This document shows positions 1 to 7,578 of a stretch of DNA of 9,996 bases, piece by piece. The notes below the pieces were generated by a model that was not told the DNA's origin, searched no databases, and was given only the letters and a program-made list of their open reading frames with translations. The number at the start of each line of letters is the position of its first letter. Positions within the stretch are counted from its first letter, which is position 1. The DNA is from JBCDGZ01 sp038750655 (GTDB lineage: Bacteria; Bacteroidota; Bacteroidia; Chitinophagales; Saprospiraceae), in NCBI GenBank assembly GCA_038750655.1, contig JBCDGZ010000205.1, positions 1-9,996 on the forward strand, written 5' to 3'. Made by a program: the position numbers and the translations under genes.

Positions 1-90
1 CACCGCCCCCCCCCCGCCGGCCCGGTGTTCGTGTGTTTTGTAGTTTAATTACTAGACCTAATTGAACGGCTATGGGTCCCTATTGGGTCC

Positions 91-123
91 GGGGGGGGGG
101 CGGGCGTTGGGGGGGGGGGGGGG
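91..123 (+). repeat. G-homopolymer tract (G10 and G15)
   Basis: A run of ten G, then CGGGCGTT, then a run of fifteen G. With a C10 run at 6-15 this is extreme for a genome whose coding regions here are of moderate GC. The tract could form a G-quadruplex on the + strand. Equally, long homopolymers at a sequence edge are a usual site of length errors or chimeric read ends, so the exact run lengths should not be trusted. Confidence 0.6.
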
Positions 124-130
124 ACGGTCG

Positions 131-143
131 GCACCTGCGGTGC
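131..143. repeat. Small hairpin, 5-bp stem with TGC loop
   Basis: GCACC (131-135) and GGTGC (139-143) are perfect reverse complements around a three-base loop. It has the same design as the two AAA-loop hairpins at 277-291 and 327-339. Confidence 0.5.
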
Positions 144-220
144 TTGGGTGGACGGTAGACGGCCTGACGATGAACAATAATGGGTAAACGCAGTAAAACG
201 ATAAAAAAAGTGCGGAGCTC

Positions 221-348
221 GCAACTCCCTACCTCCAACTAAGAACCATTACGTCCTCCCGTCGACCGTTCACCAAAATGCCAAAGGCATTCCACCCTGC
301 CGGCCGGCCGGCGGGCGTCCACCGTAGCGCCAAAGGCGCCGGAGTTGC
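221..348. repeat. Structured GC-rich element bounded by an 8-bp inverted repeat
   Basis: GCAACTCC (221-228) is matched by its reverse complement GGAGTTGC (341-348), enclosing 112 bases. Inside are two hairpins with identical AAA loops, AATGCC-AAA-GGCATT (277-291) and GCGCC-AAA-GGCGC (327-339), and between them the alternating CCGG tract at about 299-312. An outside motif GGTGGACG (147-154) also has its reverse complement CGTCCACC inside (316-323). The nested symmetry suggests a dispersed palindromic intergenic repeat or a structured RNA. I cannot see a second copy in this window, so its repeat status is inference. Confidence 0.45.
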
Positions 349-379
349 AGATATTAAAATAATTACATAAGTTAGCGTA

Positions 380-416
380 TTGATTCTCAAATCAGTAGCT
401 TTTGGATTAAAATTTG
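380..416 (+). promoter_or_regulatory. Possible Bacteroidota-type promoter for the kinase
   Basis: An AT-rich stretch holds TTG (380-382) and, about 25 bases downstream, TAAAATTTG (408-416), which is close to the TAnnTTTG -7 element known for Bacteroidota sigma factors but has three rather than two central bases. It lies about 65 bases before the kinase start. Such short AT-rich matches are common by chance. Confidence 0.2.
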
Positions 417-480
417 TGGTAATACTTAAAATTAACCCAATCATTCAAAGACCGAGTGCGTTAAGATCATTAGGCTGAAC

Positions 481-3400
481 ATGACCAAGCGACAAATTTT
501 CCTCCTTTCTTCTACCGTGCTGCTATTTGTGGCTACGATTCTCTTTGATCTGTACATTCAACGGACAGTCAATCTGGGGAAGTACGCCAGAGAGATTGAG
601 GCACACATGCAGGCGCAGGAAGCAGAAGTTGAGCAGTTCTTCGCGGATAAAAGTTTTATTCAAAGGTTATTACTCAAGCCGGAGACTTACCGACAGAATA
701 CCAGCCCGGAGATACAGGCGAAGGACTTTAGGCGCATCGAAACCCTTTCCCGAAAAAAATATACCCTTACGCTCTTCCAAAACGGGAAGTTGACTTTTTG
801 GAATAACAACTTGGTAACTCCTTTCCGGGATGATTTGAGAAAGGACTCGCCGGAGCGGGAGACGCGCTTTATGCAGCATCGGAATGGGAAATATCTGCTC
901 AGCAAGCAGACCATTATCAGTGGGAACAATGACAACTATACCATTGCCGCACTGGTGCCCATCAAGTATGAGTACGAGTTGGAAAGTCAATATTTAAAAA
1001 GTTATTATACGGCTAGTGGTAGTATTCCTAAGGAGGTGGTGCTGACGGAGGAGGTGACGGATACGCCGGTCAAAAGCGTCAATGGGGAGACCATCGTTTA
1101 CCTGACGGCGACAGATTCTTTGGTAGATAGGGGACAGCTGAGTCGTTTATTGATTTTATACGTCATTTCCTTTGTTCTACTGGCCCTTTGCATCAATATG
1201 CAGGCGAAGCGACTGATGATAAAACATCGGCGCTGGCCCTGGCTGGGAGCGGCCTTTATCATAGTTTCGGTATTTGGCCTACGGCTACTGAGCCTGGCGT
1301 TCGACTTCACCGATCGCTTTAGCGATTTACCATTATTTGCCAAAAACTTCAATACCACCCTCAGCAGTTCGTTGGGGGATTTATTGATCAATATTTTACT
1401 GTTGCTTTGGGTGATGATCTTTTTCCATAAAGAATCGCGCCTACGCTCCTTCGACCATTTGTCCAACACGGTCAAATTTACGTTAACGACGCTCAACTAT
1501 TTCTCCATACTCATTGGTATACTCATTATTACCAGCGTTTTCAGGACCCTGGTTTTTAATACCAACATCGTCTTCGACTTCGATAATGTATTTAACCTGG
1601 ATCGCTTCAGCTTGATCGCTATCATTGGGGTCATTTTGCTATTGATCGCGCTCTTTATGTTTAGCCATCGCATGATGCTAGCGATTGTCAAGATTGGAAT
1701 GAGTCGCCACAATCGGCTGATAGCACTAGGCATTGCGACGCTCTGTATTGCACCGTTTCTGATGGCCGCCCAACTGATGCTGCCGACGATTTACCTGTTG
1801 CTCATCGCCTTTGTTTTCATTCTAATATTTGATCTTTTTATTGATAGTAAGGCCGTCAACTTTACTTGGCTAGTCATTTGGCTGGTTATTCTCTCGGCCT
1901 TCCCTTCTATTCTGCTCTTTAAGTACAATGCCTACAAAGATCGGGTAACTCGCATTTCCTACGCCAGAGAACTGGCCAACCTGCAAGATACTATCGCCGA
2001 AAATGCTTTTATTCAGTTGAAAAATAAGATACAGAGCGATAATTTTTTACGCAGAGAAATCTCCCGTCCCTTTATGATCAAATACGACCGGGATAAGATT
2101 AAGCGCCAGATCGATAAATTCTATACCAACGATAATTACCTTTTTTACAATTACGAATTTGACCTTTCGGCCTTCAACCGCCAGAGAAGTGCAGCGATTA
2201 AGTACCAGGAAAACAATTACGAATATTTCAGACAAAAACTCGTATCGGGTAAACGAACCAGTGACGATCAGCTGAGTTTTTTCAATTCGATGAATGACAA
2301 GTCCTCCTACATTATGGAGGTGAGTCTGCCCATTCGCAATAATCCCAGCAACCCTTTATCGCTCTTCCTGGAATTCAAACGCAACCGCAGGGAGCAATCC
2401 AAGGTGTACACCGAATTGTTGGTCGATAAGCAGTATAAGAATCTACCAGATTTGAGTAAGTACGAGTACGCTATTTACCAAAATCTCAAAAAAATTGACT
2501 CTGAAGGTGGAGATTATGGTCCCATTTTGCAACTGTCTCCCGAGGATTTTCCGGCGAGAGGAGTGAGCAAGGAGATCATCAGGAACCGCCGTTCAGAGAT
2601 GGTCTACCATGCCCCCAACGGTATTGTTGTTATCCTGGGTAAGGAAAAAGAATTATTCATTAAAGCCATCTCTCTGTTTTCCTACATCTTTGGAATGCTG
2701 ATTGCACTGGTACTGGTCTTTGCGGTCATCAATACCTTTACGCGTATCCTTCCGCAGACCCTAAGTTTTTCCCTTACCAAAAAGCCTTCGCTGAAGAATA
2801 GAATCCAGCTGTCGGTTATTGTTTTGATCGTTACCTCCTTTATCATTATTGGTTTTGTGACGGTATGGTTTTTCCAAAATTCTTCTGAAGAATACCACGA
2901 GAAACGCTTAGAGCGCAAAACCCAATCGGTGCTGACGGATGCGATGCACGAAATTGAAATCCTGATCTCTAACGGTGATTCCTTACTGAATCTGGCCGAA
3001 ATTGTCCAACCGATCTCGGAGGTCCACCGGATGGACATCAACCTCTACGACCTAGACGGCCGCTTGATCAGTTCATCGGAGGAAGACATCTTCAATAAGG
3101 GGATTGTATCGCGGCGAATGGGCGCAGTGGCCTACCGCGCCTTGACCAGTACTAAATCTGCGGAATACATTCAGGAAGATGAGCATGTAGGTCAGCTAAC
3201 TTATAAGGCGGCTTATGTACCATTGATGATCAAAACAGAGACTGGTGAAAAGCCGCTGGGCTTCATGGGCCTCCCCTACTACTCTAAGAACAGTAAGCTG
3301 CGTAGTGACGTAACGGTGTTTATGAGTACGCTGCTTAATGTTTATGTTTTCTTACTATTGATTGCTGGGGGTATTGCCATTGCAGTAGCCAATTCCATTA

Positions 3401-4263
3401 CGCGGCCGCTGGCTAAGATTGGAGAGAAACTCAAGCAGGTCAAGATCGGTATGCGCAACGAACCGCTGGAGTGGAAGAACCAGGATGAGCTAGGCGAGCT
3501 GATTGCGGAGTACAATCGTATGATCAAAAAGCTGGAAGAAAGTGCCGACAAGCTGGCGCAGTCGGAGCGCGAGGGCGCCTGGCGCGAGATGGCCAAGCAG
3601 GTCGCTCACGAGATTAAGAATCCACTGACCCCCATGAAGCTCAGTATTCAATATCTCCAACATGCCTTCCGCTCCAATATCGATAATATTGAGCCGCTAC
3701 TGCAACGGGTGTCCAGCACCTTGATTGAGCAAATTGACAACCTGGCCCAAATCGCCTCAGAATTCTCCAACTTTGCCAAAATGCCCCGCGCCGAAAACCA
3801 GCGCATCGTCCTCAATCAATTGGTCAACTCTGTTTTCGAACTCTTCAGTAAGGAAGGCCAGAATATGGACCTCAGTCTCTCGGTCCCCAAAGATCAATTC
3901 ATGGTCTATGCCGATAAAAACCACCTGATGCGTGTCCTCAATAACCTGATCAAAAATGCCATCCAGGCCATCCCTGATGATCGGGTGGGCCGGGTACAGG
4001 TGATGCTCTACCGCAAGGATAACCAGGCCATTATCAAAGTATCAGACAATGGTACCGGGATTCCGGAGGATAAGCGCGATAAGGTTTTTGTCCCTAACTT
4101 CACCACCAAAAGCTCGGGCACGGGCCTTGGTCTAGCCATTTCCAAAAATATTATTGAATCGGTCAATGGCGAAATCTACTTCGAGACAGTGGTCAACAAG
4201 GGCACTGATTTCTTCGTCGTGCTCCCGCTCGTTGAAGTCAATCAGCTAGAAGAGGTCGAATAA
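481..4263 (+). CDS. Large multi-membrane sensor histidine kinase (NtrY-like catalytic core)
   Basis: Inner-membrane sensor kinase that should autophosphorylate a histidine and pass the phosphate to a response regulator. Visible order: TM helix (about 6-26); extracytoplasmic domain (27-222); eight TM helices (about 223-480); second extracytoplasmic domain (481-728); two TM helices (729-752, 776-797); third sensor domain (798-945) with a Cache/PAS-like stretch near DLDGRLISSSEED; last TM (about 946-970); HAMP (971-1020); HisKA with H1043 in AHEIKNPLTP; HATPase_c with N-box N1155-N1159, G1 box DNGTG (1189-1193), FVPNFTTK (1203-1210) and G2 box GTGLG (1213-1217). All catalytic boxes are intact. 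The HEIKNPLTP motif is typical of NtrY-type kinases. At 1260 residues it is far longer than the usual 400-750. The ATG is followed at once by a TM segment and has no Shine-Dalgarno, as is normal in Bacteroidota. No response regulator is adjacent, so partner and signal are unknown. Confidence 0.92.
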   Translation: MTKRQIFLLSSTVLLFVATILFDLYIQRTVNLGKYAREIEAHMQAQEAEVEQFFADKSFIQRLLLKPETYRQNTSPEIQAKDFRRIETLSRKKYTLTLFQNGKLTFWNNNLVTPFRDDLRKDSPERETRFMQHRNGKYLLSKQTIISGNNDNYTIAALVPIKYEYELESQYLKSYYTASGSIPKEVVLTEEVTDTPVKSVNGETIVYLTATDSLVDRGQLSRLLILYVISFVLLALCINMQAKRLMIKHRRWPWLGAAFIIVSVFGLRLLSLAFDFTDRFSDLPLFAKNFNTTLSSSLGDLLINILLLLWVMIFFHKESRLRSFDHLSNTVKFTLTTLNYFSILIGILIITSVFRTLVFNTNIVFDFDNVFNLDRFSLIAIIGVILLLIALFMFSHRMMLAIVKIGMSRHNRLIALGIATLCIAPFLMAAQLMLPTIYLLLIAFVFILIFDLFIDSKAVNFTWLVIWLVILSAFPSILLFKYNAYKDRVTRISYARELANLQDTIAENAFIQLKNKIQSDNFLRREISRPFMIKYDRDKIKRQIDKFYTNDNYLFYNYEFDLSAFNRQRSAAIKYQENNYEYFRQKLVSGKRTSDDQLSFFNSMNDKSSYIMEVSLPIRNNPSNPLSLFLEFKRNRREQSKVYTELLVDKQYKNLPDLSKYEYAIYQNLKKIDSEGGDYGPILQLSPEDFPARGVSKEIIRNRRSEMVYHAPNGIVVILGKEKELFIKAISLFSYIFGMLIALVLVFAVINTFTRILPQTLSFSLTKKPSLKNRIQLSVIVLIVTSFIIIGFVTVWFFQNSSEEYHEKRLERKTQSVLTDAMHEIEILISNGDSLLNLAEIVQPISEVHRMDINLYDLDGRLISSSEEDIFNKGIVSRRMGAVAYRALTSTKSAEYIQEDEHVGQLTYKAAYVPLMIKTETGEKPLGFMGLPYYSKNSKLRSDVTVFMSTLLNVYVFLLLIAGGIAIAVANSITRPLAKIGEKLKQVKIGMRNEPLEWKNQDELGELIAEYNRMIKKLEESADKLAQSEREGAWREMAKQVAHEIKNPLTPMKLSIQYLQHAFRSNIDNIEPLLQRVSSTLIEQIDNLAQIASEFSNFAKMPRAENQRIVLNQLVNSVFELFSKEGQNMDLSLSVPKDQFMVYADKNHLMRVLNNLIKNAIQAIPDDRVGRVQVMLYRKDNQAIIKVSDNGTGIPEDKRDKVFVPNFTTKSSGTGLGLAISKNIIESVNGEIYFETVVNKGTDFFVVLPLVEVNQLEEVE

Positions 4264-4523
4264 GCCTCGCTTCGCCGAATTGTCAACCTTTCTTTTTTCC
4301 TGTTGTTTACAAGTTTATTCTTTGAAGCTTCAGATATTCGATGTAATATCATAATGTATTGGTAGCAGAAAGCTGATGCTGATGGGATGATGGAAGATCG
4401 CTCTGAGTAGGGTACCCCTGTGAGTTTCGATTGTATAGTTGATAGTGTGGTAGGATTGAGCATTGAGGACAGTCAATATTGAGATCGAGTGATCGGGTTG
4501 AAATTGAGGGTTTATGGGAATTG

Positions 4524-4554
4524 AGGAGAGTTGGTGGAAGTCCAGGAGAGTTGG
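4524..4554 (+). repeat. 11-base direct repeat AGGAGAGTTGG, twice
   Basis: AGGAGAGTTGG occurs at 4524-4534 and 4544-4554, a 20-base period. It sits in a run of TTGAGG/ATTGAG-like words (about 4458-4530). It may be a decayed tandem repeat; no function can be read from it. Confidence 0.4.
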
Positions 4555-4569
4555 CAGGGGAGCCCCAAA

Positions 4570-4588
4570 GTGGGAGGGCCCCACCCAC
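4570..4588. repeat. 19-base imperfect palindrome in a GC-rich island
   Basis: GTGGG at 4570-4574 pairs with CCCAC at 4584-4588, and GGG (4576-4578) with CCC (4580-4582), leaving one A:A mismatch and a single central base. GGGGAGCCCC lies just upstream (4557-4566). There is no T-run on either side, so it is not a standard intrinsic terminator. It could be part of a dispersed repeat or a protein-binding site. Confidence 0.35.
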
Positions 4589-4882
4589 AGCCGCCGCCGC
4601 CAATCCCCCCGCTGACCATTCGGGCACTGACTATAAACAGCCCGGCCTTGCAGGGGGATCGCAAAAGCTCCTGATCTTAAGCAGGCATTCTTACTCCATC
4701 CAGGCCTTCGAATGAGCAAGAAAGTAAGCCGAAATCGTATGCCTCAAGGCACACCGTCATACTGTAAAATGAAATTGCCAAGGTAATCGATCTGATGGAA
4801 GTTGTGCTTTATTCTATACTGGACCCTAGCAATGATCGAAATGCACGCACAATATAACACAAAATGTTTTTAATTGCAACAA

Positions 4883-4890
4883 TAATTTAG
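4883..4890 (+). promoter_or_regulatory. Possible -7 element for the carotenoid operon
   Basis: TAATTTAG matches the Bacteroidota TAnnTTTG element in five of six fixed positions and lies about 35 bases before the first gene's start. No good -33 TTG partner at the expected distance is clear, so this is a weak call in an AT-rich stretch. Confidence 0.18.
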
Positions 4891-4924
4891 CCCATTTTTT
4901 AACCTATAAATAATTAGTAGGATT

Positions 4925-6421
4925 TTGAAAGTTGGAATCATCGGTGCTGGAATTGCTGGAATTGCCAGCGCGATACGAATGGCTAGCCGAGGCTACACCG
5001 TCCATGTATTTGAAGCCAACGAAGGCCCGGGCGGCAAGCTGGGGGAGTTGCGACAGGCGGGCTACCGCTTCGATACCGGCCCCTCGCTCTTTACCATGCC
5101 CATGTATGTCGACGAGCTCTTCGAACTCGCAGGTGTCGAGCCGCGCAGTCACTTCCATTATGAGCGACTGCCTATCGTCTGCCGTTACTTTTGGGAGGAT
5201 GGTACCCGGCTGAGCGCCTATGCGCAAGAAGAGGATTTTGGCGAAGAAATTCGTCGGGAACTAGGTGTCGATCCCAGTGTTTTGCATGAGGCCCTGGCCG
5301 ATAGCCGCCTCAAGTATGAGCTAACCGGGCGGACTTTTCTCGAACACTCTCTTCACAAGGTGCGCACCTGGACCACCCGTGAAGTGCTGCGCGCACTGGG
5401 CCAATTGCCCTCGCTGGACATCTTTCGCTCCATGAATGAGGTCAACGAGCGGCTACTCAAGCATCCCAAGCTGATACAGCTCTTCAACCGCTACGCTACC
5501 TACAACGGCTCCAATCCCTACAAGGCCCCCGGTATTCTCAACATCATCCCCTATTTCGAGCATGAGATCGGCGCTTACTTTCCCAAGGGAGGGATGTACG
5601 CCATTACGCAGAGCCTCTACCAACTGGCGCAGCTCAAGGGCGTGCAGTTTCATTTCGGGCAGCGAGTAGAAGAGATTGTGGTTAAAAACCGCCAGGCTAA
5701 AGGCATTAAAGTGGCTGGGCAGGTCGAGTCTTTCGATCGCGTCATCAGCAACATGGACATTTATTTTACCTACCAACACCTGCTGCCTAATGAACGTACG
5801 CCCAAGTCTGTGCTAACCCAAGCGCGCTCCACCTCTGCCCTGATTTTTTACTGGGGCATTCAACAGCAATTTCCGGAGCTGGATCTACACAATATTTTCT
5901 TTAGTGAAGATTACAAAGGAGAATTCGCCAAGCTGGAAGCTGGTCAGCTGCACGATGATCCTACGGTATACATCAATATCACCCAGAAATTCAAGGCCGA
6001 CGACGCCCCGGCAGGCTGCGAAAATTGGTTCACAATGATCAATGCTCCCTGCCAATCGGGGCAGGATTGGGAAACGATGATCCAGCAGGCGCGGCAGCGC
6101 ATCTTAGCTAAGCTGAGCCGCATTTTGGGCCGAGACATTGCGCCACTGATTGTGACGGAAGCCATCCTCGATCCTCGAACCATTGAAAGTCGAACGCAGT
6201 CCTATCGGGGGGCGCTCTATGGCCCCAGCTCCAATGATCGCATGGCAGCCTTTGTGCGGCATGCCAACTTTTCGCAACGCATCAAAAGCCTCTATTTCTG
6301 TGGCGGCAGCGTTCATCCCGGTGGCGGCATTCCCCTCTGTCTGCTCTCGGCCCGCATTGTCGACCAGCTGATGCACGGCCTGTCTACCCCCATTGCTTCA
6401 ACAAAAACTGCCCTATCGTGA
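4925..6421 (+). CDS. crtD: CrtI-family carotenoid desaturase, best read as 1-hydroxycarotenoid 3,4-desaturase (CrtD)
   Basis: FAD-dependent desaturase of the phytoene desaturase family, 498 residues, a normal family length. The N-terminal Rossmann dinucleotide fold shows G7-A8-G9-I10-A11-G12, with E30 as the likely ribose-binding acid and PGGKL (35-39). FDTGPSLFTMP (49-59), PKGGM (220-224) and the C-terminal FAD motif CGGSVHPGGGIP (459-470) complete the family pattern. PGGKL and GPSLFTMPMYVDELF, rather than the GGRA and GPSWYWMPDVF types I recall for Bacteroidota phytoene desaturases, and the next-door cruF, point to CrtD. It would introduce the C-3',4' double bond after CruF hydration. The start is TTG: a stop lies in frame at 4907-4909, and the first in-frame ATG (codon 19) would remove the FAD motif. 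It overlaps the next gene by four bases. A true CrtI remains possible. Confidence 0.8.
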   Translation: MKVGIIGAGIAGIASAIRMASRGYTVHVFEANEGPGGKLGELRQAGYRFDTGPSLFTMPMYVDELFELAGVEPRSHFHYERLPIVCRYFWEDGTRLSAYAQEEDFGEEIRRELGVDPSVLHEALADSRLKYELTGRTFLEHSLHKVRTWTTREVLRALGQLPSLDIFRSMNEVNERLLKHPKLIQLFNRYATYNGSNPYKAPGILNIIPYFEHEIGAYFPKGGMYAITQSLYQLAQLKGVQFHFGQRVEEIVVKNRQAKGIKVAGQVESFDRVISNMDIYFTYQHLLPNERTPKSVLTQARSTSALIFYWGIQQQFPELDLHNIFFSEDYKGEFAKLEAGQLHDDPTVYINITQKFKADDAPAGCENWFTMINAPCQSGQDWETMIQQARQRILAKLSRILGRDIAPLIVTEAILDPRTIESRTQSYRGALYGPSSNDRMAAFVRHANFSQRIKSLYFCGGSVHPGGGIPLCLLSARIVDQLMHGLSTPIASTKTALS

Positions 6422-7062
6422 ATGCATTACGCGCTTCGTTATCCGCTGAGAAAGCCATCGGCATATTGGCTATCGTTTACACCGTCGGCATCGCCGGTAC
6501 GCTGATTCCTATTCATGAGCAATTCCTGCTTCTTACACCGCTCAATCTGTTGTTCTCCATTACAGTCGTACTAGCCTATCACTTACGATGGAACAGCCAG
6601 ACCTGGATATTCCTCCTCCTCTGCTATGCTGCCGGCTTCGGCGTCGAGGTCCTGGGGGTACAGAGCGGGGTAATTTTTGGCGAGTACAGCTATGGCCGCA
6701 CCCTGGGCTGGAAGCTCTGGGATACGCCGCTGATCATTGGCCTCAACTGGTGTATGCTGGTATACTGCTCGGGGGTGGTGATCAATCATCTGATGGGGGA
6801 GCAGCCCTGGTGGGTCAAAGCGCCACTGGCGGCGGCCCTGATGACGGGACTCGATGTCTTGATTGAACCAGTGGCGATCCGCTACGACTTTTGGACTTGG
6901 GCAGGAGAAGGCATCCCGCTGCAAAATTACCTGGCCTGGTATGCTATTGCACTTGTGATGCTGGCCGTTTTTTACCATATTGCACCCAAGACGCGCAACA
7001 AAGTCGCTGTGGCGCTGTTTATTTTGCAATGTTTATTTTTCGGGATACTTGGTTTATCCTAA
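6418..7062 (+). CDS. cruF: Carotenoid biosynthesis membrane protein, CruF-type 1',2'-hydratase
   Basis: Integral membrane enzyme of the Caroten_synth (DUF422) family. CruF adds water across the C-1',2' double bond of the open psi end of gamma-carotene or lycopene. The 214 residues carry about seven hydrophobic segments (near 12-31, 38-55, 61-80, 103-121, 133-150, 168-186, 194-212). Conserved-looking polar residues are E77 in GFGVEVLGV, FGEYSYG (87-93), N110-W111, D146 and E150-P151 in GLDVLIEP, FWTW (158-161), and P167/N170/W174 in GIPLQNYLAW. The start is GTG, with GTGA overlapping the crtD stop, which implies translational coupling. The crtZ-like gene follows after 17 bases. Family assignment is firm; the exact substrate is inferred from the neighbours. 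Other family members act in C50 or acyclic carotenoid routes. Confidence 0.83.
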   Translation: MNALRASLSAEKAIGILAIVYTVGIAGTLIPIHEQFLLLTPLNLLFSITVVLAYHLRWNSQTWIFLLLCYAAGFGVEVLGVQSGVIFGEYSYGRTLGWKLWDTPLIIGLNWCMLVYCSGVVINHLMGEQPWWVKAPLAAALMTGLDVLIEPVAIRYDFWTWAGEGIPLQNYLAWYAIALVMLAVFYHIAPKTRNKVAVALFILQCLFFGILGLS

Positions 7063-7079
7063 GTCAATAATTTACACCG

Positions 7080-7577
7080 ATGGCCCTGGTATATTTTTTT
7101 ATTACCCTGATTACGATCTGCGCGATGGAATTCGTCGCCTGGTTTGCTCACAAGTACATCATGCACGGCTTTTTATGGAGCTGGCACGAAGATCATCACC
7201 GACCTCATCACCACAAAGACGGCTTTTTTGAAAAGAATGACCTGTTCTTCTTGGTCTTCGCCATTCCTAGTGCCGCTTGTTATATCCTTGGCTCTGCGAC
7301 CCCTCAATTCTGGCTCTTTTTTGTGGGGATCGGTATTTCCATCTACGGTTTAATTTATTTCCTCATTCACGATGTGTACATCCACCAACGCTTCCGCTGG
7401 TTCCGCCAGTTAGATAGCAAGTACTCTCGGGCGATCTTACGGGCGCACGGGCATCACCACGCTAAGCAAACGAAGGAAGGCTGTGAGTCTTTTGGATTGT
7501 TAGTGGTGGGAAAACAGTACTTCAAGTCACGTAAAGAGTGGACCAAAAAGAATGCTAAAAGAGCAGTCGACGCTTGA
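7080..7577 (+). CDS. crtZ: Beta-carotene 3-hydroxylase (CrtZ)
   Basis: Non-haem di-iron membrane hydroxylase of the fatty acid hydroxylase superfamily that places an OH on C-3 of a beta-ionone ring. All four histidine clusters are present: H24-X4-H29, H36-X2-H39-H40, H97-X4-H102 and H123-X2-H126-H127, with HGHHHAKQTKEGCESFGLL as the typical C-terminal signature. About four hydrophobic segments (3-22, 54-70, 77-95 and a short one) hold the clusters at the cytoplasmic face. At 165 residues it is the usual length. The ATG follows the cruF stop by 17 bases, without a Shine-Dalgarno. It closes the operon; its stop is one base from the stop of the converging gene. In this context the likely substrate is a monocyclic carotenoid with one beta ring. 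Confidence 0.92.
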   Translation: MALVYFFITLITICAMEFVAWFAHKYIMHGFLWSWHEDHHRPHHHKDGFFEKNDLFFLVFAIPSAACYILGSATPQFWLFFVGIGISIYGLIYFLIHDVYIHQRFRWFRQLDSKYSRAILRAHGHHHAKQTKEGCESFGLLVVGKQYFKSRKEWTKKNAKRAVDA

Positions 7578-7578
7578 C

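Larger units (their letters stand above)
1..480. other. Non-coding left edge: GC-rich structured DNA followed by an AT-rich leader
   Basis: No credible gene lies in this stretch; the one open frame of some length (- strand, 229-444) runs through hairpins and low-complexity sequence and has no recognisable domain. Bases 1-125 carry a C10 run (6-15), a G10 run (91-100) and a G15 run (109-123), plus an imperfect tandem pair of ten bases at 71-80 and 81-90. Bases 131-348 contain several small hairpins and longer-range inverted repeats, listed separately. From about 349 the sequence turns AT-rich and probably holds the promoter of the kinase that starts at 481. Confidence 0.7.
4264..4924. other. 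Long intergenic region between kinase and carotenoid operon
   Basis: This 661-base stretch has no convincing gene. Open frames on both strands (- strand 4330-4719 and + strand 4479-4715) give proline/arginine/glycine-rich translations without domain character and overlap each other. No T-tract hairpin follows the kinase stop, so I cannot name a terminator. It contains a purine-rich part (about 4380-4560) with an 11-base direct repeat, a GC-rich island (about 4553-4660) with an imperfect palindrome, and an AT-rich end (about 4800-4924) that probably holds the operon promoter. Confidence 0.65.

Noticed and set aside
229..444. Open frame of 71 codons on the - strand upstream of the kinase
   Set aside because: It runs straight through the hairpin element and the AT-rich leader, and the Pro/Ala/Gly/Arg-rich middle simply translates the palindromic repeats.
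4258..4310. Possible terminator after the kinase stop (GCCTCGCTTCGCC followed by a T-rich stretch)
   Set aside because: No stem longer than about four base pairs can be drawn directly before the T-rich part, so a terminator call is not supported.
4330..4719. Open frame of 129 codons on the - strand, overlapped by another on the same strand and one on the + strand (4479-4715)
   Set aside because: The translations are low-complexity and GC-driven, have no domain pattern, and compete on both strands within a GC-rich island. I treat them as chance frames.
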